Shown one piece after another: positions 25,382-32,211 of a DNA stretch of 46,159 nucleotides; positions within the stretch are counted from its first letter, which is position 1, and each line of letters opens with the position of its first letter. The translations under genes were made by a program, and so were the position numbers. Origin of the DNA: Murinocardiopsis flavida (GTDB taxonomy: Bacteria; Actinomycetota; Actinomycetes; Streptosporangiales; Streptosporangiaceae); contig NZ_PYGA01000023.1 in assembly GCF_003014485.1 (NCBI RefSeq), forward strand, positions 1 to 46,159. Reading direction: 5' to 3'. Under the pieces are notes generated by a model. It saw only the letters and a list, made by a program, of their open reading frames with translations, had not been told where the DNA came from and did no database searches.

Positions 25382-25411
25382 CACGAGTTGTTGCCATTGG
25401 CACAACTCGTG
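25382..25411. promoter_or_regulatory. Operator-like inverted repeat upstream of the fae operon
   Basis: CACGAGTTGT and ACAACTCGTG are perfect 10-base arms around TGCCATTGGC. Allowing one bulged T extends each arm to 14 bases through GCCA/TGGC. It ends one base before the -35 element of the proposed promoter, a typical place for a regulator site. Confidence 0.6.
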
Positions 25412-25440
25412 TTGTCAGTGCTGGCGCGGCGAACTACGTT
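25412..25440 (+). promoter_or_regulatory. Promoter of the fae operon
   Basis: TTGTCA (25412-25417) and TACGTT (25435-25440) are separated by exactly 17 bases and lie 80 bases before the fae ATG. Both are good matches to the housekeeping sigma factor consensus (TTGACA / TANNNT). Confidence 0.6.
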
Positions 25441-25520
25441 GCGGATGACGGGACGCCGCGCCGATACGGGCGCGGCCCCCGCGGCTCCCGCACCCACCGA
25501 CCACCGCGAAGGGGATCCCC

Positions 25521-26030
25521 ATGTCCGCGACAGTCCAGATCGGTGAATCCTTCATCAGCGAGGGGCCCGAGGCGGCCCACGTCAACACCGTCCTCGGCGA
25601 CCGCAGCGGGCCCGCCGGCGCCGCCTGGGCGGGGGCGCTGGCGGCGCCGAGCGCGGGCCACGTGCCGTTCGTCGCGGTGCTGCGCCCCTCCCTGCCGGTG
25701 AAACCGCTGACCCTGTTCGTGACCAAGGCCGCCGCCGTCAGCACCGCGCACGGGGAGCTGACCTGGGGTGCCGCCCAGGCCGGGATCGCCGGAGGGGTCG
25801 CCGACGCGGTCGCCGACGGCGTCATCACCCGGGAACAGGCCGACACCTGGGTGCTCGTCGCCGCGGTGTGGGTGAACCCCGAGGCCGCCGACGCCGACGC
25901 GGTCTACGCCAACAACCGGCGCGCGGTCGCCGAGGCGCTGCGCAACGGCGCCGCGGGCCTGCCCGGCGTCGACGCCGTCCTCGCCGAACGGCACGCCGTC
26001 CGCAACCCGTTCTACACACCCGCCGGCTGA
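25521..26030 (+). CDS. Formaldehyde-activating enzyme family protein (Fae-like)
   Basis: A 169-residue cytosolic protein of the Fae family. QIGESFISEGPEAAHVNTVL carries the conserved catalytic His (His20) in the family context G-x-E-x-A-H-x-D/N. Further matches are VAVLRPSLPVKPLTLFVTKA, AAQAGIAGGVADAVADGVIT and ADTWVLVAAVWVNPEAADAD, all aligned in order with classical Fae. Classical Fae condenses formaldehyde with tetrahydromethanopterin in methylotrophs and archaea. Actinomycetes are not known to make that cofactor and detoxify formaldehyde with mycothiol, so this homologue may use another carrier, sense formaldehyde, or act on a different aldehyde. It is first in a five-gene operon with its own promoter. 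Confidence 0.85.
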   Translation: MSATVQIGESFISEGPEAAHVNTVLGDRSGPAGAAWAGALAAPSAGHVPFVAVLRPSLPVKPLTLFVTKAAAVSTAHGELTWGAAQAGIAGGVADAVADGVITREQADTWVLVAAVWVNPEAADADAVYANNRRAVAEALRNGAAGLPGVDAVLAERHAVRNPFYTPAG

Positions 26031-26066
26031 ACGCACACCGCACCGATCAGAACAGGACGCCCACAG

Positions 26067-27173
26067 GTGAAGATCACCGAGATCCGACTGGACCGCCTGC
26101 GCCTCCCCCTCGACCCCCCGTTCCCCGCCGCGTGGGACCCCGAACCGCGCCGCCGCTTCGACGCGACGGTCGTGCGGGTGTCCACCGACGAGGGCATCAC
26201 CGGGATCGGCTCCGGCGACACGATGGACGGGTTCGCGGCCTTCGAGCACCTGTTCCTCGGCAAGGATCCGCGGCGCATCGCCGAACACGTGCGCAGCATC
26301 GAGACCATCGACTTCCACGCGGGCCGCTACTGGCCGCTGGAGGTCGCACTGTGGGACATCATCGGCAAGGCCGCCGGCCTGCCCGTCGCGCACTTCTTCG
26401 GCAACAGCGCCGACCGGCTGCCCGCCTACGCGTCGTCCGGGATGCTGCTGCCCCCGCAGGAGCGCGCGCAGAGCGCCCTCGCGGCGAAGGAGCGCGGCTT
26501 CCGCGCCATGAAGATCCGCATCAGCCGCGACCGGATCGAGGAGGGCGTGGCCTCGGTGCGGGCCGCGCGCGACGCCGTCGGCGACGACTTCGACCTGATG
26601 GTCGACCTCAACCAGACCTGGCGGATGGCCGGGGACACCGCGCCCGCGCTCGCCCTGCCCAAGGTCCGGCGGCTCGCCGAGCGGCTGCGCGACCTCGGCG
26701 TCCTCTGGTTGGAGGAGCCGCTGCCGCAGTACGACACCGCCGGGTTCGCGCACCTGCGCGCCGAGACCGGCATCGGGGTCGCCGGGGGCGAGATGGTCCG
26801 CGGCTTCAACGAGCTGCTGCGCCTGCTCGACACCGACTCCCTCGACGTCTACCAGCCCGACGTGGTCCTCGCCGTCGGGATGCACCGCGCCCGGACCCTC
26901 GCCGAGGTCGCCGCGGCACGGCACCGGCAGTTCACCCCGCACACCTGGAGCAACGGGATCGGGCTGCTCGCCAACCTGCACGTCGCGGCGGGTGTCGGCG
27001 CGGGCCCGTACCTGGAGTTCCCCTACGATCCCCCGTTCTGGGGCCCGGAGCGCCGCGACTTCATGCTCGAGCGCCCCATCGACATCGACGCCGCCGGGGA
27101 CCTCGCCGTCCCCGACGAACCCGGGCTCGGCGCCGTCCTCGACGACGACGCGCTGCGCCGCTACCGGCTGTGA
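26067..27173 (+). CDS. Enolase superfamily enzyme, mandelate racemase subgroup
   Basis: A 368-residue protein starting at GTG, 36 bases after fae. It has an N-terminal capping domain (1-120) and a C-terminal TIM barrel. The metal ligands are Asp180 (MVDLNQTW), Glu216 (LWLEEPLP) and Glu242 (GGEM). The His292-Asp265 dyad (TPHTWSNGIG; YQPDVV) and Glu317 (YLEFPYD) match mandelate racemase positions. The usual K-x-K base pair is Lys149-x-Arg151, so the second base is an Arg; this favours a dehydratase or an altered epimerase over a true racemase. The substrate is expected to be a carboxylate whose alpha proton is removed (sugar acid, or a betaine such as hydroxyproline betaine). The substrate cannot be named from sequence. 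Confidence 0.85.
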   Translation: MKITEIRLDRLRLPLDPPFPAAWDPEPRRRFDATVVRVSTDEGITGIGSGDTMDGFAAFEHLFLGKDPRRIAEHVRSIETIDFHAGRYWPLEVALWDIIGKAAGLPVAHFFGNSADRLPAYASSGMLLPPQERAQSALAAKERGFRAMKIRISRDRIEEGVASVRAARDAVGDDFDLMVDLNQTWRMAGDTAPALALPKVRRLAERLRDLGVLWLEEPLPQYDTAGFAHLRAETGIGVAGGEMVRGFNELLRLLDTDSLDVYQPDVVLAVGMHRARTLAEVAAARHRQFTPHTWSNGIGLLANLHVAAGVGAGPYLEFPYDPPFWGPERRDFMLERPIDIDAAGDLAVPDEPGLGAVLDDDALRRYRL

Positions 27174-27235
27174 AGGCCCGGCCCGGCGCCGCCCCCGGGC
27201 CGCCCGCACCGCACGACCCACTGCGAGGTGCCAGC

Positions 27236-28759
27236 ATGACCGACCCCCGCCCGGCCACCACACTCGACCACTGGCGGCACCGTGCCGCACTGCTCACCGA
27301 CAGCGGCCCGGACAGCGGCCTGATGATCGGCGGCGCGCCGCGCGCGGCCCGCTCGGGCGCGGCGTTCCCCTCGGTGTCGCCGCGCGACGGCGCCGAGATC
27401 GCCCGCGTCGCAGCGGCGCAGCCGGAGGACGTCGAGGACGCGGTGCGCGCCGCCCGCGCCGCGTTCGACTCCGGCATCTGGTCGCGCGCCGACCCGCGCC
27501 ACCGCCAGGAGGTCCTGCACCGGCTGGCCGACCTGGTCGAGGCGCACCTCGACGAGCTCGCCCTCCTCGAAAGCCTCGACACCGGCAAGCCCATCGCCGA
27601 CACGGTCGCGGTGGACGTGCCCTCGCTGGCCCGGACGCTGCGCTGGTACGCCGAGGCCGTCGACAAGGTGTCGGGCGAGGTCGCACCCGGACCCGACTCG
27701 GCGCTGGTCACCGTCACCCGGGAGCCGCTCGGCGTCGTCGGCGCGGTGGTGCCGTGGAACTACCCGCTCATCATCAGCGGGTGGAAGATCGCACCGGCCC
27801 TCGCCGTCGGGAACTCGGTGCTGCTCAAGCCGGCCGAGCAGTCCTCCCTCTCCGCGATCCGCCTCGCGGGCCTCGCCGCCGAGGCGGGGATCCCGCCCGG
27901 GGTCCTCGCGGTGCTGCCCGGCCCCGGCGAGGTCACCGGGCGGGCGCTGGGCCTGCACGGCGACGTCGACAAGATCGCGTTCACCGGTTCGGTCCCCGTC
28001 GGCCGGATGTTCCAGTGCTACGCGGGGCAGAGCAACGGCAAGCAGGTCGCGCTGGAGCTGGGCGGGAAGTCCCCGCAGCTCGTCCTCTCCGACGCCGCCG
28101 ACCTCGACGCCGTCGCCGAGAGCGTCGCGTGGGGGATCTTCTACAACGCCGGGCAGACCTGCCACGCGGGGTCGCGGCTGGTCGTCCACGAGAGCCTGCA
28201 CGACGCCCTGGTGGAGCGGGTCGCCGCGGTGGCGGCCGCCATGGCGGTGGGCGACCCGCTCGACCCCGCCACCCGGATCGGGCCGATCGTGGACGAGCGG
28301 CAGTACGGCGCCGTGCTGGCGCACCTCGACCACGCCGCGGACACGGGGGTCGCGGCCGCGCTCGGCGGTGCCGGTGCCGCCGCGGCGGCGCCGGGCCTGT
28401 GCGTGCCGCCCACCATCCTCACCCGCGTGGACCCGGCGTCCCATCTCGGGCAGGAGGAGGTCTTCGGGCCCGTTCTCACCACCCACACCTTCACCACAGC
28501 GGAGGAGGGGGTCCGGATCGCCAACGGCACGCGGTTCGGGCTCGCCGCCGCCGTCTGGACCCGCGACCTGGCCACCGCCCACCGGGTCGCGCGGCGGCTG
28601 CGCGCGGGGACCGTGTGGGTGAACACCTACGACGCCGCCGACCTCATCACCCCGTTCGGCGGGGTGAAGGAGTCGGGAGCGGGGCGCGACCGGTCACTGG
28701 GCGCCCTGGAGTCCTACACCGCAGCGAAGACCACCTGGATCGACCTCGGCAAGGAGTGA
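27236..28759 (+). CDS. NAD(P)-dependent aldehyde dehydrogenase
   Basis: A 507-residue ALDH superfamily enzyme. Cofactor-binding motifs are VVPWNYPLIISGWKIAPALA and FTGSVPVGRMF. The catalytic Glu is in ELGGKSPQLV (Glu275), the nucleophile is Cys309 in NAGQTCHAGSR, and EEVFGPVLTTHTF and PFGGVKESGAGRD close the core. The overall pattern is close to betaine-aldehyde or gamma-glutamyl-aminobutyraldehyde (PuuC) dehydrogenases, which suits a pathway fed by a quaternary-amine transporter. It oxidises an aldehyde to an acid in the cytosol. ATG 27236 lies 62 bases after the enolase gene, preceded by GCGAGG. Confidence 0.93.
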   Translation: MTDPRPATTLDHWRHRAALLTDSGPDSGLMIGGAPRAARSGAAFPSVSPRDGAEIARVAAAQPEDVEDAVRAARAAFDSGIWSRADPRHRQEVLHRLADLVEAHLDELALLESLDTGKPIADTVAVDVPSLARTLRWYAEAVDKVSGEVAPGPDSALVTVTREPLGVVGAVVPWNYPLIISGWKIAPALAVGNSVLLKPAEQSSLSAIRLAGLAAEAGIPPGVLAVLPGPGEVTGRALGLHGDVDKIAFTGSVPVGRMFQCYAGQSNGKQVALELGGKSPQLVLSDAADLDAVAESVAWGIFYNAGQTCHAGSRLVVHESLHDALVERVAAVAAAMAVGDPLDPATRIGPIVDERQYGAVLAHLDHAADTGVAAALGGAGAAAAAPGLCVPPTILTRVDPASHLGQEEVFGPVLTTHTFTTAEEGVRIANGTRFGLAAAVWTRDLATAHRVARRLRAGTVWVNTYDAADLITPFGGVKESGAGRDRSLGALESYTAAKTTWIDLGKE

Positions 28760-28764
28760 GCGGC

Positions 28765-29808
28765 ATGCGCATCGGTTTCATCGGGCTGGGCAGTATGGGC
28801 GCCGGAATGGCGCGCAACATCGCGCGCGCCGGATTCGCGCTCACGGTCAACGACCTGCGCCGGGAATCGGCCGAGGCGCTGCTGGCGGAGGGCGCGGCGT
28901 GGGCCGCGACGCCCGCTGAGGTCGCCGCGGCCAGCGACGTCGTCATCACCTCCCTGCCCGCGCCCCGGCACGTCGAACAGGTGGCGCTCGGCGCGGACGG
29001 GCTCGTCGCCGGGCTCGCACCGGGCTGCTACTGGGTGGACATGTCCACCTCGGTGCCGTCGGTGGCGGACAAGGTGCGGGACGCGGTCGCCGGGCGCGGC
29101 GCGCACATCGTCGACGCACCCGTGTCGGGGATGAGCGCCGGCGCCCGCGACGCCACCTTGCAGATCTTCGTCGGCGCCACAGCGGAGCAGTTCGCTGCGC
29201 TGCTCCCCGTCCTGCGCAGCATGGGCGACCCGGACCGGATCCTGCACGTCGGCCCCGCGGGGGCCGGCTACGCCGTCAAACTCATGATCAACCTGCTGTG
29301 GTTCTCCCAGCTCGTCGCGACGGCGGAGGTCCTCGCCATCGGCGCGCGCGCCGGTGTCGACCTCGGCGTGCTGCGCTCCTCGCTGCTCGCCTCCCCGGCG
29401 AACTCCACGTTCCTGGAACGCGACGTGATGTCGGTGCTGGAGCACGGCGACTACGACGAGGGGTTCGCCATCGCGCTGGCGTGCAAGGACCTCGGCCTCG
29501 CCGTCGACCTCGCCCGCGACCTCAACGTCCCCGCCGAGCTGTCGGCCCTCGTGGAGCAGATCTATCGGCGGGCCCGCGCCGCGTACGGCGACGCCGCGGG
29601 TGAGATGAGCCCGGTGCGCCTGTACGAGGACATCATCGGCGGCGCGCTGCGCACGGCCGCCACCGTTGTCGAGGAGATCCTCCCCGACCAGCGCGGCGGC
29701 GACGGGCTCGCCTACGAGCAGACCCCGCAGCTCGCCGCCCAGGTGGTCGCCCAGGTCGTGGCCGAGCAGACCGCCGAGACCGAGCGGCACGAGGACCGCG
29801 CGCAGTGA
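28765..29808 (+). CDS. 3-Hydroxyisobutyrate dehydrogenase family oxidoreductase
   Basis: A 347-residue beta-hydroxyacid dehydrogenase. The NAD-binding start IGFIGLGSMGAGMARNIARA has the GxGxMG motif, the substrate motif reads DAPVSGMSAGARDATLQIFV, and the catalytic lysine is Lys172 in GAGYAVKLMINLL with Asn176 nearby. Family members interconvert beta-hydroxy acids and semialdehydes (hydroxyisobutyrate, tartronate semialdehyde, 2-hydroxymethylglutarate). The last 40 residues (PDQRGGDGLAYEQTPQLAAQ and on) extend beyond the usual end. The start ATG is five bases after the ALDH stop, with AAGGAG inside the end of that gene. Same operon as fae. Confidence 0.92.
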   Translation: MRIGFIGLGSMGAGMARNIARAGFALTVNDLRRESAEALLAEGAAWAATPAEVAAASDVVITSLPAPRHVEQVALGADGLVAGLAPGCYWVDMSTSVPSVADKVRDAVAGRGAHIVDAPVSGMSAGARDATLQIFVGATAEQFAALLPVLRSMGDPDRILHVGPAGAGYAVKLMINLLWFSQLVATAEVLAIGARAGVDLGVLRSSLLASPANSTFLERDVMSVLEHGDYDEGFAIALACKDLGLAVDLARDLNVPAELSALVEQIYRRARAAYGDAAGEMSPVRLYEDIIGGALRTAATVVEEILPDQRGGDGLAYEQTPQLAAQVVAQVVAEQTAETERHEDRAQ

Positions 29809-31067
29809 GCGCGCCCGACCGCCGTCCGACATCCGGAACCGAGGTGACCATGACCGAGCCCGAAACGCGCCCGGGCGACGGCGCCGCGGAGTGCACGCCG
29901 CACCCGCTGAGCCGCACCGAGCTGCGCCTGTCCCCCGCCCCCGAAACGGTCTTCTGGTCCGGCGCCGTGGCCGAGACCGGGGCGCTCGCCCGCGCCGCCG
30001 CCGACGGCGCGACGGCCGTCCTCGTGACCGACGCCGCGCTGGCCCGCACCCCGGTGATCGCCGCTGTGCGCGACGCCGTCGAGGCCGCCGGGACGGCGAC
30101 CGTCCTGTTCGACGGCGTCGTCGCGAACCCGACGACCGAAGCGGTCGACGCGGGCGTGCGGGCCGTCGCCGACAGCGGCGCCGGGGCGATCGTCGCCGTC
30201 GGCGGCGGCTCCTCCATGGACGCGGCGAAGGCCATCGCCCTCGGCGCCGCCGCGGGCGTGCCGGCGGCCCGGCTCGGCGAGCCCGGGTTCGCGTCGGCGC
30301 GCGGCCTGCCCATCGTCGCGGTCCCCACAACAGCCGGAACGGGGTCGGAGGTCAACGGCTTCGGCGTGGTGACCGACAGCGCGTCCCGCCGCAAGGTGTA
30401 CATCGGCAACGCCTCGACGGTGGCGCGCGCCGCCGTCCTCGACCCGGACCTGACCCTCGGCCTGCCCGCGTCGCCGACCGCCGCCACCGGGATGGACGCG
30501 CTGACCCACGCGATCGAGTCGTTCTGCTCGGTGCGCGCCAACCCTTACAGCGACGGGATCGCGCTGGAGGCCGTCCGCACCGTCGGCACCCACCTGGAAC
30601 GGGCGGTCGCCGACGGCGCCGACCTGGAGGCGCGCTCCGCGATGCTGCTGGCGGCCCACGTCGCCGGGATCGGCTTCGCGTCCACCGGGCTGGGCCTGGT
30701 CCACGGCATCGCCCATCCGCTGGGCGCCCGCTACGGCATCGCGCACGGGCTCGCGCTGTCGGTGGTCCTCGGCGATGTGCTGCGCTTCAACCTGCGTGCC
30801 CGCACGGCGCGGACCGCGCGGATCGCGTTCGCGCTCGGTGTCGGCCGGACCGACCGCGGCGACGACCGCAACGCCGGTGCCGCGATCGAGCGGGTCGAGG
30901 AGCTGGCCGCCCGGGTCGGCATGGCGGCCCGGCTGCGCGACCTCGGCGTCCCCGAGGACGGCATCGACGCGCTCGCCGCCGACACACTGGCGGACCCGGT
31001 GACGGCCAACACCCCGGTCGCCCCGTCCCACAGCGACGTCACCGGCCTCCTGGAGCGCGCCTGGTGA
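29805..31067 (+). CDS. Iron-dependent (group III) alcohol dehydrogenase
   Basis: A 420-residue Fe-ADH family enzyme. It has a nucleotide-binding GGGSSMDAAKAIALGAAAGV, then PTTAGTGSEVNGFGVVTD, and the metal residues Asp in GMDALTHAIESF with three His in LVHGIAHPLGARYGIAHGLA. Substrates in this group range from simple alcohols and lactaldehyde to methanol. In this operon it could act on a hydroxymethyl compound or an aldehyde intermediate. GTG 29805 overlaps the previous stop (GTGA) with GAGGA upstream; an ATG at 29850 is an alternative start. Last gene of the fae operon; a perfect palindrome follows. Confidence 0.9.
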   Translation: MSAPDRRPTSGTEVTMTEPETRPGDGAAECTPHPLSRTELRLSPAPETVFWSGAVAETGALARAAADGATAVLVTDAALARTPVIAAVRDAVEAAGTATVLFDGVVANPTTEAVDAGVRAVADSGAGAIVAVGGGSSMDAAKAIALGAAAGVPAARLGEPGFASARGLPIVAVPTTAGTGSEVNGFGVVTDSASRRKVYIGNASTVARAAVLDPDLTLGLPASPTAATGMDALTHAIESFCSVRANPYSDGIALEAVRTVGTHLERAVADGADLEARSAMLLAAHVAGIGFASTGLGLVHGIAHPLGARYGIAHGLALSVVLGDVLRFNLRARTARTARIAFALGVGRTDRGDDRNAGAAIERVEELAARVGMAARLRDLGVPEDGIDALAADTLADPVTANTPVAPSHSDVTGLLERAW

Positions 31068-31080
31068 CCGGCCCGACCGC

Positions 31081-31106
31081 CGCCCGGGGCGGGCCCGCCC
31101 CGGGCG
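31081..31106. terminator. Perfect 26-base palindrome between the fae operon and arsR
   Basis: CGCCCGGGGCGGG followed directly by its reverse complement, 14 bases after the alcohol dehydrogenase stop and 10 bases from the arsR stop. No U run. Likely terminator for both convergent units. Confidence 0.65.
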
Positions 31107-31116
31107 CCGGTCCCGC

Positions 31117-31437
31117 TCAGTCGCAAGGGCGCCGGGACAGGGCGGCCTGTTCGGCGCGGGCGGCGAGGTCGCCGAGGCTGCGCGCGAGCACGGAGAGCGC
31201 TTCGGGGCGCAGCCTGTAGTAGGTGTAGCGGCCGTGCGGCTCGGTGGCGACGAACCCCGCCTCGCGCAGGACCCGCAGGTGGTGGCTGACCGTGGGTTGG
31301 CGCGCGCCGGTCTCCTCGATGAGGTGGCAGGTGCAGAGCTGCTCCTCGGCGAGCAGCCGGACGATGCGGGCGCGCAGGGGGTCGCCGAGCAGTTTGACCA
31401 CGGCGGTCTCGACCGGTGGATCCTCCGGCATCAGCAT
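31117..31437 (-). CDS. ArsR family metal(loid)-sensing repressor
   Basis: A 106-residue winged helix protein. LLGDPLRARIVRLLAEEQLC leads to TCHLIEETGARQPTVSHHLR, the recognition helix, and then the wing GRYTYYRL. The C-T-C at the start of the recognition region (residues 35-37) matches the C-x-C arsenite/antimonite-binding motif of classical ArsR (ELCVCDL). A sensor of trivalent arsenic or a similar metalloid is likely. No arsenite pump, arsenate reductase or methyltransferase lies next to it; the neighbour at 31517 is a LysE-type exporter. An inverted repeat covers its start codon. Confidence 0.85.
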   Translation of the reverse strand: MLMPEDPPVETAVVKLLGDPLRARIVRLLAEEQLCTCHLIEETGARQPTVSHHLRVLREAGFVATEPHGRYTYYRLRPEALSVLARSLGDLAARAEQAALSRRPCD

Positions 31438-31448
31438 AGGTTGATGCC
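31427..31448. promoter_or_regulatory. Putative ArsR operator over its own start codon
   Basis: GGCATCA-GCATAGGT-TGATGCC is a perfect 7-base inverted repeat with an 8-base spacer. The arsR ATG (31437) lies in the spacer. A repressor bound here would block its own expression. Confidence 0.55.
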
Positions 31449-31516
31449 ATCACGCGGCGGCGGCCGCGTCAAACCCCCGGTCCGGTCCCAAGGGGCGGCG
31501 TCCGGCGGTCGACCTG

Positions 31517-32128
31517 TCACGGCTCGGCGACCGCGAGCCGCGCGGCGAGGAGGACGAACGCGCCGGCGAAGGTCCGGCGCAGCCAGGTCAGCACGCGGGG
31601 CCGGGCGATGACGCGGCTGCGCACAGCGGCGGCGAACCGCCCGTACCCGAGGAAGACGACCAGCGTGAGCAGCATGAACACGGCGCTCAGCTCGATCATG
31701 CGCGGCAGCGCGGCGGGATCGCCGGGGCGCACGAACTGCGGCAGGAACGCGAAGAAGAAGATCGTGAGCTTCGGGTTGAGCATGTTGACGAGCACGCCGG
31801 AACCGATCAGGCGCCCCGCTGAGCGCGGTGCGGCGTCGGCCGCCACGGTGAGCGCCCCGTTGTCCCTGAGCGTGCTCCACGCCATGAACAGCAGGTATGC
31901 CACCCCGGCGTAGGTGAGGAGCTGGAACGCGAGCGCGCTCGTGTGCAGCAGTGCGGCGAGGCCCGTGATCGCCGCCAGCATGTGCGGGACGATGCCGAGC
32001 GTGCACCCGACCGCCGCGACGGCGCTCGCGCGGGCGCCGAGGGACAGCCCGGCCGACATCGTGTAGAGCACGCCGGTGCCCGGCGTCACGACGACGATGA
32101 GCGATGTCACCAGGAACTCGATACCCAC
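31517..32128 (-). CDS. LysE/RhtB family exporter
   Basis: A 203-residue integral membrane protein. The N-terminus GIEFLVTSLIVVVTPGTGVL carries the family P-G-P-like PGTG motif after helix 1. Later come GLSLGARASAVAAVGCTLGI, a middle helix AYLLFMAWSTLRDNGA, and LVNMLNPKLTIFFFAFLPQF, whose NPK is the typical second signature. Such proteins export amino acids, homoserine lactones or related small molecules. I start it at GTG 32128, five bases after AAAGGGAG. It is divergent from a MocR/PdxR regulator 83 bp away, a combination often seen when the regulator controls the exporter. Confidence 0.88.
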   Translation of the reverse strand: MGIEFLVTSLIVVVTPGTGVLYTMSAGLSLGARASAVAAVGCTLGIVPHMLAAITGLAALLHTSALAFQLLTYAGVAYLLFMAWSTLRDNGALTVAADAAPRSAGRLIGSGVLVNMLNPKLTIFFFAFLPQFVRPGDPAALPRMIELSAVFMLLTLVVFLGYGRFAAAVRSRVIARPRVLTWLRRTFAGAFVLLAARLAVAEP

Positions 32129-32211
32129 GGGACTCCCTTTACGGCGGATCGGGACGGGCGGCGGCACGCCCGCGCCGCCCGCCCCGATCACACTGCCGCT
32201 ACCGTGGACCG

